Assembly (NCBI RefSeq): GCF_021462225.1
Contig: NC_061816.1
Coordinates: 12,921,390-12,985,389 of the forward strand
Source of the DNA: Girardinichthys multiradiatus
Taxonomy: Eukaryota > Chordata > Actinopteri > Cyprinodontiformes > Goodeidae
Direction: 5' to 3'
DNA length: 64,000 nucleotides
In this document: piece by piece, positions 49,556-61,045 of the stretch
How the letters are laid out: every line of letters starts with the position of its first letter
How positions within the stretch are numbered: position 1 is the first letter of the stretch
Program-made: the position numbers and the translations under genes
Notes under the pieces: model-generated
Seen by the model: only the letters and a program-made list of their open reading frames with translations
Database searches by the model: none
What the model was told of the DNA's origin: nothing

Positions 49556-51735
49556 AAACGGGTAGTGTAGATATTTCAGATTTGGGTGCGATCTCTTTTT
49601 GAGTTGTTAAGGTGGCAAGTCTTGACTTTAAATTTTACTTACTCTTTACACTGACATTCAGCTCTCAATTGTGTTCAGAAAGCTATAGATATGAGTTGAG
49701 ATGTTGACTTCCATATCAATTAGGGGGAATTATCACCTTTTGAATGATAACTCAGTAAAGTTGTAAAATATTTTACAGGTTTTGCTGGGTGAGAAAGGAG
49801 TACATGGGATGTCCATCAGCATGAAAATAAAGATTAAAATTTTTCTTTTAGATCCTATTAAATCATAACAGTAACAACTGTAAGTAAAGGTTTCTAAAGT
49901 CGTCTTAGGGAGAAGACTCACATGTTGTTTCCACTGTTTTGTGCCACAAGAATCTTTTGACATTCCTGACATCCAGTTAATGGAAATTTGTATTATTTTT
50001 TGTGTCCAAAAAGCAGGTATTAAATTTATTTACAGTTTATTAATCATTTTTCAAGCATTTTTGGAGGTTCTGATTTAGAATAGGAATTTGATAGATGTAG
50101 TAACAAATCTATACCAACCTTTTTACCATGTCAAAGGATTTCCAATAGAAAATGTTTAAAAAGGTACCCTCCCTCTTTTCAACAGATAGCTGTTGAAGAT
50201 CTGCTTGCTTTTATCAATATGTAAAACTACTCAGTTAAGTGGACTGGCCAAAGTCCAGCCATGCAGGGGATACAGCATGATTTTGAGTTTGAGAAATGTT
50301 TCAACCATTCCATCACAGCTTGCAAACCTTGGAATCCACCAAACTCGTAAACAGTCATTGTTAAAAACAAATTGTGAATTTAATAATTTATTGGAATCTG
50401 TTGTTAGGCACCATCAAGTCTAAAGTGGTTATACTGGAACAAAGAACCCAGTCTTGTTGAAATTAAGGACTGACTAAATAATGTTTCACCTAGGCAGCAG
50501 CAATTTACCTATAAAAGCTTCCAACACTGAGTGTTGTGCTACTCTATTGTCAACAAGATAAAAGGAAGTACGGTATATGCTTATAATCTGAAGCAAACTG
50601 GAATGCCTAGTGTGTTGCTTGAGCTAATGTGACAGGCAGCATGCGGTCATATGAAAGTAAGGCTGCAAATTACATGAGTTTGTTCATTTTGGAAGATGGA
50701 TTGGAAAAGCATTGCTTGGTGCAATGCATCTCAATGCATTTCAGCTGGAACATTCAGATGGTAGGATCAGACATTTGGCACAAACAACATGAAAACATGG
50801 ATCCATCTTCCCTTGGTACAATTGTCTGGGGAGTATTTAAATAGTATATTCATGCAGCAAGTTTTCTTAAGACTAACAAATGTGTTCTCTTTGTGAACCC
50901 TTTAAGTTTATTCACTACCTAAGCCACTTGCAAATAAATAGCAAGAAAAGTGCTGTTCTGAATAGTCTTTAAGATTTCATGCAGTCTTTTAAGAGCCTTT
51001 TCATTTGCCCTCAAAATCTGACTTTTCTCATTCATCAGACAGAGCCTAATGTCCCCTAAGAGCCAAAGGCTGCATTGTTAGGCCTGCTTGGTAAAAGTAA
51101 AAAACAAAAAAACAGACTTCCACAGATGTAGAAATACAGTACAAGAATCAGAGAAGGTGAAATATGCATGAAGGGAAGTGGAGGCTGTGGTTTGACTTTT
51201 TTCTTCAAAAGCTCTTAACATGATCGCAATTGGGAATGTTGGAGGCAGACGGGATGGCAAAAAATAGAAAGGACATTTTACCCTGTAATGTAACATCATC
51301 ATGGATTTTTAAACCTGAAAAAGGAACCAGCTACTGGATAGTGGAGGGGCCATGATTTGAGAAATCACTAAAGGCTAAAACTGGTATAAGAGTGAAAAAT
51401 ATTGACATAAATATGCAAATATTGTGATATCAGAGGTAACCCCATCCTCCGAAGGGCTTTTTGAAAAACATTAAGAAAATAAATAATTGTGAGATTTAAA
51501 AATGAATAAAAAACTGGAGTACTGACATGAATGAAGCATACAGTGCAACCTAAAGGCCCTTCAGTTTATCCCTCATTTTATGTAATTGACTTATTCTAAA
51601 ACAGGTCTGAGAATTGTTTTTCTCTAAAAGATCTACACAGATGAGAAAACCTTTTAGAAAGATGTACATTTTTAAGAGCCAAAAGCTTTTTAATTCAGTA
51701 TTTTATCAGTATTTACACGAATAACTTATACTTAT
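49556..51735. other. mostly unassigned; one small Tc1 fragment
   Basis: Around 50735-50840 the + strand (CATTTGGCACAAACAACATG, AACATGGATCCATCTTCCCT) matches part of the Tc1 family with CACTTTATTA ends. The rest shows nothing I can identify. Confidence 0.45.
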
Positions 51736-51739
51736 AACT

Positions 51740-52888
51740 TATGTTATATTATGTTATTAGCACCACTGGCAGCAATCACAGCCTCAAGTCTTCTCCAAAA
51801 GCGTAGCACAACTGTGTTTCAGTAGGTTCTCACATTCCTCTGTGCTGATTCTTTCAAGCTCAGTCATGCTAGATGGGCAATATCTAGATATATTTTTAGG
51901 TCTTTCCAGAGATGTTCAACTGGATGCAATCCCACACTCTGGCTGGGCCACTCAAGGACATTAACAGACTGCTCATGAACCCACTCTTTTGTTATCTTGG
52001 CTTTGTGCTTTAGATCAATGTTTTGTTCGAAGATGAATAACCATCCTAGTCTCAGGTTGTGAACACTCTGAAGCAAGTTTTCACAAACAATCTCTCTACA
52101 TTTGCCTAGTATAATCATATGCTCTATGTGGACTAGTCGTCCAATTCCTGTCATGGATAAACACTCCCAAAACATGATGGTTCGACCGCTATGCTTTACA
52201 GGAGGGATGGTGTTGACAAGGTGAAAAGTAGTGCCTGTTTTTCTTCAGAAACTATGCTTGGAGATCAGGCCAAAATATGTATTTTGCTTTCACCAGAGCT
52301 GAGAAATTTCTTTCTCCTGGTCTGACAATCGCTAAAGTGCTTCTTGACACAATTCAAGTGGGCTGCTGTGTCTTGTAGTGATGAGTGGCTTTCTTCTGGC
52401 CACTCTACTAAAAAGGCCTTATTGGTGTAGTGCGGTAGAATTGATTGACTTTCTGCATATATTCACAAAGGAACACTGGAACTGTGCCTTAGAGGCCATT
52501 GTCTTCTTGGCCACCTCCTCCCTCTTTTTCCTGGATTTGTGCTTCGAAACAATCCAGTCTCAGGTGTCTACAGACAATATCTCTGATTTCATACTTTCTT
52601 AACTTTTAGACTTTATATACAGAAGTACATTTCATTTCAATGTTTAATGAATACAATTTAAAAAATGTGGACACAATGGAGTTACAGAACTATTCTAAGG
52701 ATGAACTGTGGAAATCTGATACACCTGATCTAAATTTTTAGTGTTTTTATAAATTTGCACAAATAAAAACTCAATGAGTCAATATAGGTTTTTTTTCAAT
52801 TTCTTTAAATGCTATGGTCTATTTGAGAAAAAGGTCTGCAACAAAACAACATGTGGAAAGAGTTTGAATACTTTCTGGTGGAACTGTA
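51740..52888 (-). mobile_element. near full-length but decayed Tc1 element
   Basis: The minus strand follows, nearly end to end, a large salmonid/teleost Tc1 family. 51780-51800 has the AGCAATCACAGCCTCAAGTC block, 51935-51960 the complement of EWPSQS, 52165-52180 the complement of the glycine-rich block, 52380-52440 the complement of the linker region, and 52870-52888 the terminal GAATACTTTCTGGTG. Substitutions and small indels are everywhere; no open frame above about 100 codons remains. Confidence 0.75.
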
Positions 52889-53499
52889 CATTTGTGAAGC
52901 TTTGTGACTGTTACAAGCAGGTGAGGAGATGCATAACTGAAGACCCTCAGCAGAATGCAGATATATTGTAAATCTGAAAGCACAGTGACCCCTCTCATTT
53001 GAGCAGAAAATCATGTATGCAGATGAAACCGGTAGAACCAACCAAATTCATGAACAGCTAACCCATCCATTATTACACAAACATTCACACAACTGTCTGT
53101 GTCAGGGAGGATTTGGTGTGTGGTTGACCTTAAATCCTTTACTTTTTGCACTGTAGAGAACAATCCTCTAGACATGACCTTCTACTGGTGGCTGCATGAT
53201 CTAACCAGTGTGTGTGTGTGTGTGGCCCTTAGGCAGGAAATGTGCAGCCTCTTTAAATCTTGGTGGATTAATTTTCATGACTGGTTTGAGGATTTCTCTG
53301 GAGTTGGCAGTCAGACCAGTCTGGTTTTTCTGTGCTTTAGCCTAACAAAATAATCTAGCTCTAAGTCATACATTTGTTGTAGTGGTTTTATCTCACAGTC
53401 AAAAATCAAATCTTCCATTTGAGGACATTTCTCTGGGGCAACAAAATCCCACATTAAGAAAAAAACCATCAATTATGGTCACTGCTGCTCTTTGCCTGA

Positions 53500-53645
53500 A
53501 ATTTGAAAATACATTGTCACTTCATCTTTCAGCAGAATAATAATCTAGAATGTAATGGTTTACCAGACCCATAATCAATTGACAATGGCCATATCAACCC
53601 CTGGAGCAGAATCCTGTAGAAAACCTGTGTCATGAAGATTGATCT
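53500..53645 (+). mobile_element. Tc1 fragment (catalytic region)
   Basis: TTTCAGCAGAATAATAATCT (second catalytic block) and, 110 bp later, GTAGAAAACCTGTGTCATGA (third block) are decayed Tc1 transposase sequence. Confidence 0.55.
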
Positions 53646-53930
53646 CTCTCTCTCTCATATGATGATTGTTTATTTTTATCAATTTACAAAATGCTAAGTG
53701 AGCGAACCCAAACTTACAGCCAAAGTCATTAAGAGCTATCTTCAGCATAAAAAAAGAACAAGAAATTGAAAAGCTGTGTGGAAGTAGAAGAATTGATGAT
53801 GTTTAGAAGGCAAAGGGTGGTCACACCAAATATTGATTTGATTTAGATTTCTCTTTTGTTCATTCATTGCATTTTGTTGATTAATAAAAATAAATGATGA
53901 ATGATGACACTTCCATTTTTGAAAGCATTC

Positions 53931-53933
<3 letters not shown>

Positions 53934-53963
<30 letters not shown>
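53934..53963. repeat. (TA)n microsatellite, ~14 units
   Basis: Uninterrupted alternating TA/AT run. Confidence 0.95.
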
Positions 53964-53966
<3 letters not shown>

Positions 53967-55382
53967 AAAGATATATTTGTATATATAACATTGGAAATCT
54001 TTTAGGGCTTTTAGGGGCTGAAATTGGACAAAACATTTTCCCATTTTCTGAAAAGACAGTAATCTTGATTGAAAATTCAAGTTACTTAAATGATGAAATT
54101 ACTATTTTATGCAGCTCTCCTCCCTAAAGTTCCAGTTAATGACATAAAATATTCACCAAGTGTTTTTCTTGCTTCTAGGCCCTGACTCTTGCTAATTAAC
54201 CTAGTTATAATCTGAAATGTCCTGTGGTAACTGAACCATCTTTGAGCCTCATAATAACCCCCAGCTTTGGGAAATAAATTCCAAAGAGGTCCAACTTTTG
54301 TACAAGTACCATCCTTAGTGAAAGACTACCATTTAAGGGTGAGAAGTGGACTCCTGGAGGACTGTGATCTGATGCACACACATTTAACAATGGCTTGAGT
54401 CAGAAATATCCGTCATACTGTAAAGTCAATCAAAGCCGTTGTTTTAGCTTTAAGTGTTTAGTCTTTTGCACTTAAACAACACTTTCTCCTGTATAAGTTC
54501 CCCAAAAAGTTGAATTAGGACCCCTCTTCTTTAATTCTTATTGGGAAATTTATTTTTGCTTTTTATGTAAAGTTTATGAATATTTAGAGAAAAGAGGATA
54601 GATTTGACTTTCTAAATGCAAATTGAGTCAGAATGCCACAAGGGGATTTTGCTGAGCCACTCAAATGAGAAAAGAACAAAGAGCAGAAAAGTCACTCTTT
54701 TTTTATTAATTGTGTTTGTTCTAACAGTTGCCCTTTAGAAAAGTCAGTGGACTTGATTAAATTACTGCTCACGCTTGGAAGAGGAAGCAGTATGGAAAGG
54801 CATTGTAATATTCCGTCTGCGATCTATTTAATGAGGAGAGCCATAAAGATGCTTAGAGGTCCTCAAGACTCTGTCATAGTGTGTGCATAATCTCTGGGAT
54901 CAGTAATGCTTTGCAAATAATTTTCCAGCAATACCATGAACAGTGCTAAGCAAAAGTGTTCATATCCCTTAAACCTAATAACATTTTGGCACGCAGCAAG
55001 CAAAACATCATTGTATTTTATTGGGAGTTTACACAAAAACAGGGTGGTACAGGATCATAGGAAGAAGGCATATCTGAATAGGTTGGGCGTGCATTTGCAT
55101 TGAACCCATCGAATCTACATGCACCATACTTGGATAATATTTATTGCAGTCCAACCTGTTCTTCACGATATGCACATTGTGTTTTACAGAAGCAAGGTCC
55201 ATACTGTGTTTGCAGCTCTATATATGCATGCATATATGTGTGTGTGTTAATTGTTACTCTCATCTGTGGCCCCTTCGAGATCTCTCTCTCAGCAAAGTCC
55301 AAACTCAAACTAATTCAAATGTATCAATATTTTACTTTACTGTAGGCTGTCTGTATAAGGCAGAAATTAGAATAACTTGACA

Positions 55383-55384
<2 letters not shown>

Positions 55385-55452
<68 letters not shown>
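55385..55452. repeat. (TA)34 microsatellite
   Basis: 68 bases of uninterrupted TA repeat. Confidence 0.97.
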
Positions 55453-55458
<6 letters not shown>

Positions 55459-55639
55459 GTTAAAGAACTGCCATGTATGAAACAATGATAAACCATTTTC
55501 TGATGCATAACTTTTCATCTTCAGCTTCCGTCTTTTCTTTTGAACAGAGAAGTTATTGTTGTCTGCATTGTGGTCAAGTTTTGATTTCATTTAAAATAAA
55601 AAATTTGACAGTTCGGTTGTTTTTGCGTTTTTTATTTAA

Positions 55640-55839
55640 AAGTCTGTAGATGGTGAGTTATTGTTTGTCCTGTCTTAATGCAGGCGACGTTTTTTTTCTG
55701 TCTGTGCAGCACTTGTGTAAAATCTCCCAGTCCATTAAATCGAATGCACCGATCTCCTTGGCAACCGTTCTTTTTTGGAGGTAAGAGAATCTTTTAGTGG
55801 TACGCAGTACCGGACCGTACCGGCTCACTTTCACCCCTG
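55640..55839 (-). mobile_element. hAT-like end fragment inside the Tc1 remnant
   Basis: Read on the minus strand it begins CAGGGGTGAAAGTGAGCC, a hAT-type terminal sequence, followed by GGTACGGTCCGGTACTGCGT. The bordering Tc1 sequence resumes directly at 55840. The other end is not found. Confidence 0.5.
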
Positions 55840-56049
55840 CTAATGAGGCAATGTCTGAATGCAACTAGTTTCACTGGATTTTACTTAAGGGTATCAAAGT
55901 AAAAAGGCTGTAAACAAATATTTACATTTTTCAATTTTACTTGTAATGTGAAAATCATGTTTTTTTTTCTTCACAATTATGTGCTACTTTGTTTTGGTCT
56001 TCCACATAAAATACCAATAAGATACCTAGAAATGTCTTAGTTTAGTACA

Positions 56050-57809
56050 TCTGCTGTTCTTCATGAGTTACAAGACAGTAGCTCATAAACAATGCAGTTG
56101 TGTCTGACAGGAATGATTTGGCCAATACTATATGCCCAGCCAGTTGTTCTCCCTTACAGCACCTTACAAAGCCTAAGGACCTTTTGGAGTAAAGGCATTC
56201 TTTTTCCAGGTCAGCTCACTTGTTTCCCACAGCTGAGTCTGATTCTGACAACAGTTGGTAGAGCACATATAGAATAATTAAAGGCGGTCCCCAGGTGGAG
56301 GGAATCAGGCAGTAAGGGCAGGCACAGAAGAGTAAGCGGTCATGACATTTTCCACCCTTCCCCCCCACACACACATGTTCCTCATCCCTAAGGTGTCGTC
56401 TTGGGTTATGAAGGCATGGGGAGGCGGCAGATGCATGTTAAGTAATATTGTTCATTAAAGTCACAGAAGACTGGGCAAGGAGATGTAGAGTTCAAATGTG
56501 AATTTTGCTGTGATATTGCATTTCAGTGGTGGAGAAACACAAATGAACAGCAGGAGAAAGAAGAGGTAAGGATTCAACCAATCTAAGGTTTGAACTATAG
56601 GCCGTTTTTAAGATTGGTATTACCACTTGCAGGTAGGCAATCTATAGTTGCAAATTATAAATCGTTAATTTTCCAAAACAAAATTGAAACAGTTTCACCT
56701 GTATTCCCTTGCACTGATAAATGTGCTGGTAGTCATGTATAAAACACCAATAAACATTAATATATTAGGTTTTTAATCCTAGGAAAATCAAACTGATATG
56801 TCACCACTTGGGTTTTCTTCCAGACTGCTTCAAATCTGTCCCACAGATAAAGGACAATTGATACGGCTGTTCAGGAACAAACCCTGTAATGAACTGGGAA
56901 CTACTAGTAAACCAGTCTAATGGTCAATAGTGAAGCAAGTTTGGACTGTTATGGACTGAGGGGATGCCAACCAAGAACAAAACCTCTGCTCCAAGCTTGA
57001 CTAAAATGCTCAGCACCCACATGGATAAGCCAAACGCCTTCAAGAGAAAAGCTTTATTCAGAGGAGACAGAGATTAAAGTACTTGGCCACAATGACAAGA
57101 AGTATATTTGCAGGAGTTAAGGGGAGATTGTAAAACCCAAGAACGTTATATGTCATCACTACGCTTGACATTAACAGTCAACTGTTGGTTGAATGAGATG
57201 AAGTGCATCTCATCACTATTGGGCAATTATATTGTTTATGGCTATCAAGGGAAAACTTGTTTTGACAATTTTATTTGTCGTGATAACAATAAACTAATAT
57301 TTGCAAGTCCCAAAACCTGACAGTGACTACTTTTTTTTATAACATGTCTTTTCCACTGTTGGTTTCATTAGGTCTTCAGTAAATATTTTACAGTATGACT
57401 GAACACAATGATTTTGGGCTGTTGAGCAATACAGTTGCGGTTGATAACGTAATTGGTGTACTGAAGCAGATGCTTAACGCTTGTTCACAAATCTTATTTG
57501 TAAAAAAACAAATTCTTTTTGTAGCATTACTGTGAAACAAAATACATATTTATAGCACACGGTTTTTATTGTTATGATAGAGTGAATTGCAGGGACAATG
57601 TATTTGTCATTTTAAAGTACTTACCAGAATGCTAGTGATTATTTTACATTTGTTTTAAGGAATTAAACCAAGAACTAACAGCAGAACAAACTGAAACATC
57701 ACATTTAATAAATTTAAAGAGAACATATGCAAAATCCACTTTTTTAGCCCTTAGATACACTTTGTTATGTACTTTGAGTTTGTAGGATTGCATAAATGTT
57801 CAATTTAGT
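56050..57809. other. no feature recognised
   Basis: Unassigned non-coding DNA; a C-rich stretch near 56355-56375 only. Confidence 0.5.
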
Positions 57810-58410
57810 CTCTCTGTCAGTGTTGTGGGTTTGGAGGCAGGACCGGGATGCAGAACATGGCGAGGAGGCCGCATGGTGAGTAGATGAAGTTTTATAATGA
57901 AACTGAAGGTGGACTTAGAGAAGGCCGGCAGGCAGAGTATAGGCAGTTTATCCAAAAGCACAAGTTCAGGAGGCAAAACAGAAAACAAACCACGAGGAGA
58001 AACTCGGGAAATTAGCAAGGGTTGATAACGTAAGGAACCAGCGGGGAAGAATAAAAACTAGAGAGCTTATAAGCTGAGGAAAGTGGAGTATGGACCAATG
58101 AGACAGGGAGGCAGGTAATCAGGGGAAACATGAAACAGGTGTGGACCAGGCTGCAGGGAACTGAGGGAATTTGTTACTATGGAAACGGGAGCTAGAGAAC
58201 GCAGAGACCGGAAGTGAGAACTAAACTAGAGACAACTCTAGGGAGAAGAAACCTAAACATAAACTAACATAAATAGTAATTCCAGGAAGAACTAAACAGG
58301 GAAATGGGGAAAAGCTAAACTAATAGAAAACAGGCCTACATAAATAAAAACCCTAACATAAAATACAAAACTAAATCCGGCAGAAGACAAAGCAGGGACA
58401 TGAAGAACTA

Positions 58411-60017
58411 CAGGTCCTTCTCAAAATATTAGCATATTGTGATAAAGTTCATTATTTTCCATAATGTAATGATGAAAATTTAACATTCATATATTTTAGA
58501 TTCATTGCACACTAACTGAAATATTTCAGGTCTTTTATTGTCTTAATACGGATGATTTTGGCATACAGCTCATGAAAACCCAAAATTCCTATCTCACAAA
58601 ATTAGCATATCCTTAAAAGGGTCTCTAAACGAGCTATGAACCTAATCATCTGAATCAACGAGTTAACTCTAAACACCTGCAAAAGATTCCTGAGGCCTTT
58701 AAAACTCCCAGCCTGGTTCATCACTCAAAACTCCAATCATGGGTAAGACTGCCGACCTGACTGCTGTCCAGAAGGCCACTATTGACACCCTCAAGCAAGA
58801 GGGTAAGACACAGAAAGAAATTTCTGAACAAATAGGCTGTTCCCAGAGTGCTGTATCAAGGCACCTCAGTGGGAAGTCTGTGGAAAGGAAAAAGTGTGGC
58901 AGAAAACGCTGCACAACGAGAAGAGGTGACCGGACCCTGAGGAAGATTGTGGAGAAGGGCCGATTCCAGACCTTGGGGGACCTGCGGAAGCAGTGGACTG
59001 AGTCTGGAGTAGAAACATCCAGAGCCACCGTGCACAGGCGTGTGCAGGAAATGGGCTACAGGTGCCGCATTCCCCAGGTCAAGCCACTTTTGAACCGGAA
59101 ACAGCGGCAGAAGCGCCTGACCTGGGCTACAGAGAAGCAGCACTGGACTGTTGCTCAGTGGTCCAAAGTACTTTTTTCAGATGAAAGCAAATTCTGCATG
59201 TCATTCGGAAATCAAGGTGCCAGAGTCTGGAGGAAGACTGCGGAGAAGGAAATGCCACAACGCCAGAAGTCCAGTGTCAAGTACCCACAGTCAGTGATGG
59301 TCTGGGGTGCCGTGTCAGCTGCTGGTGTTGGTCCACTGTGTTTTATCAAGGGCAGGGTCAATGCAGCCAGCTATCAGGAGATTTTGGAGCACTTCATGCT
59401 TCCATCTGCTGAAAAGCTTTATGGAGATTAAGATTTCATTTTTCAGCACGACCTGGCACCTGCTCACAGTGCCAAAACCACTGGTAAATGGTTTACTGAC
59501 AATGGTATCACTGTGCTCAATTGGCCTGCCAACTCTCCTGATCTGAACCCCATAGAGAATCTGTGGGATATTGTGAAGAGAACGTTGAGAGACTCAAGAC
59601 CCAACACTCTGGATGAGCTAAAGGCTGCTATCGAAGCATCCTGGGCCTCCATAAGACCTCAGCAGTGCCACAGGCTGATTGCCTCCATGCCACGCCGCAT
59701 TGAAGCAGTCATTTCTGCCAAAGGATTCCCGACCAAGTATTGAGTGCATAACTGTACATGATTATTTGAAGGTTGACGTTTTTTGTATTAAAAACACTTC
59801 TTTAGTGGTCGGATGAAATATGCTAATTTTGTGAGATAGGAATTTTGGGTTTTCATGAGCTGTTTGCCAAAATCATCCGTATTAAGACAATAAAAGACCT
59901 GAAATATTTCAGTTAGTATGCAATGCATCTAAAATATATGAATGTTAAATTTTCATCATTACATTATGGAAAATAATGAACTTTTTTACAATATGCTAAT
60001 ATTTTGAGAAGGACCTG
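58411..60017 (+). mobile_element. Tc1 element, DD34E, copy 2
   Basis: 1607 bp with ends CAGGTCCTTCTCAAAATATT and TTTTGAGAAGGACCTG, flanked by TA on both sides. Sister of the copy at 47950-49554 in opposite orientation. It lies inside a solo LTR. Confidence 0.94.
58739..59743 (+). pseudogene. Tc1 transposase with one nonsense codon
   Basis: From the ATG at 58739 to the TGA at 59741-59743 the frame holds 334 codons and is open apart from one TAA at 59429-59431 (codon 231), where the sister copy has GAA. Before it lie the helix-turn-helix region and D148 in FSDESKF. After it, still in frame, come D238 in FQHDLAPAHS and E273 in DLNPIENLWD, 34 residues apart (DD34E), then the normal C-terminal tail. 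The truncated product would lack two of the three catalytic residues and so be inactive. Confidence 0.93.
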
Positions 60018-60612
60018 TATACTAAAGAGCTAGGCTGGGAAAGAACAACCAATCTTAAGGAGGACAAGCTACTGGGTAAATAATAACAAAAAAGGGGTCT
60101 TAGGCCATAGGGAAAAGGGGAACTAATAAAGTAGAAGAACGCAACAAGAACAAATAACCTAGCAGTAAACAAGCACAGAAACTTTAACTGAGAACTAAAC
60201 AAACACAAATCCCAAAATGGCAGATCCTGACACTCTCCAGGTGCTGCGTAGATATTGTATTATTCTTTTTGCGTCATATTTCTCAATCCATTTAGTTTTC
60301 TTTTCTTTGTTACGTTTTTTTTTTAAGTATTACATCACAGTATTTGATGTGAAACAGCTAAAGAAGGTCATGGACTTCTGGCTGACAAAAGGGCTCAGTT
60401 CTCGATGGAATCGATTAACACAGCAAAGCTATAAGCTGCATGTATTTAGTGTGTGTTGATTTGACGTCCTGGCCATTGTTTTGTTAGATAGTCGTTTCAA
60501 ATGCATGGGCACTAGTAAAACTATGCTCCATACTGTAGTTACTTGGTATGAAGGGAGAGGGTGTAAATACAGTAAACACCATTGCAATGCATTATTTGAA
60601 GGCACAGTTCTA

Positions 60613-60996
60613 CAGGTTCATAGTCAGTCAGTCATTTTCTACCACTTATTCCATACTGGGTCACGGGGGAGCTGGTGCCTATCTCCAGCAGTCTATGGGC
60701 GAGAGGCAGGGTACACCCTGGACAGGTCGCCAGTCCATCGCAGGGCAACACACAAACAACCATGCACACACTCATTCATACACCTAAGGGCAATTTAGAG
60801 TGACCAATTAACCTAACAGGCATGTTTTTGGACTGTGGGAGGAAGCCAGAGTACCCGGTGAGAACCCACGCATGCACGGGGAGAACATGCAAACTCCATG
60901 CAGAAAGACCCCAGGCTGGGAATTGAACCCAGGACCTTCTTGCTGCAAGGCAACAGTGCTACCAACTGCACCACCATGCAGCCCAGGTTCATAGTC
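60613..60996 (-). repeat. SINE with its target-site duplications
   Basis: The exact 13-bp duplication CAGGTTCATAGTC stands at 60613-60625 and 60984-60996, framing a 359-bp element. Confidence 0.9.
60626..60984 (-). mobile_element. tRNA-derived SINE, full-length
   Basis: On the minus strand the element starts GGGCTGCATGGTGGTGCAGT. It has an A-box-like TGGTGCAGTTGGTAGCAC (complement of 60956-60973) and a B box GGTTCAATTCC (complement of 60919-60929), the internal RNA polymerase III promoter of tRNA-type SINEs. The body carries a region common in fish (TTCTCCCCGTGCATGCGTGG, GGAGATAGGCACCAGCTCCC), and the 3' end is a short (GACT)n tail. It has no coding capacity and would depend on a LINE for mobility. 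Confidence 0.85.
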
Positions 60997-61045
60997 TTCA
61001 TTTCCTTTTTGTTTCTCGCTCTGGGTCAGACTCTGGATTGAACAT

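Larger units (their letters stand above)
54945..56045 (-). mobile_element. decayed Tc1 element interrupted by other sequence
   Basis: The left end at 54945 (AGTGCTAAGCAAAAGTGTTC, then TGTATTTTATTGGGAGTTTA) and the right end at 55840-56045 (CACTGGATTTTACTTAAGGG and CACATAAAATACCAATAAGA) belong to one abundant Tc1 family. The transposase gene between them is lost and replaced by a TA repeat and a hAT-like fragment. Confidence 0.55.
57815..60232 (-). mobile_element. solo LTR split by a Tc1 element
   Basis: The outer sequence starts TGTCAGTGTTG and ends ATCCTGACA. The exact 5-bp duplication CTCTC flanks it at 57810-57814 and 60233-60237. Without the Tc1 insert the LTR is about 809 bp (57815-58410 plus 60020-60232). 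Purine-rich composition on + suggests it runs on the minus strand. It is a single LTR with no internal region, so it arose by LTR-LTR recombination, and the Tc1 element entered afterwards or before that loss. Confidence 0.88.

Noticed and set aside
55385..55452. TA tract as a CRISPR-like or regulatory array
   Set aside because: It is a plain dinucleotide microsatellite with no spacers or unit structure; no CRISPR array exists in the window.
60919..60973. Possible tRNA gene on the minus strand
   Set aside because: The A and B boxes are present, but no cloverleaf acceptor stem pairs up and the sequence continues into a SINE body.
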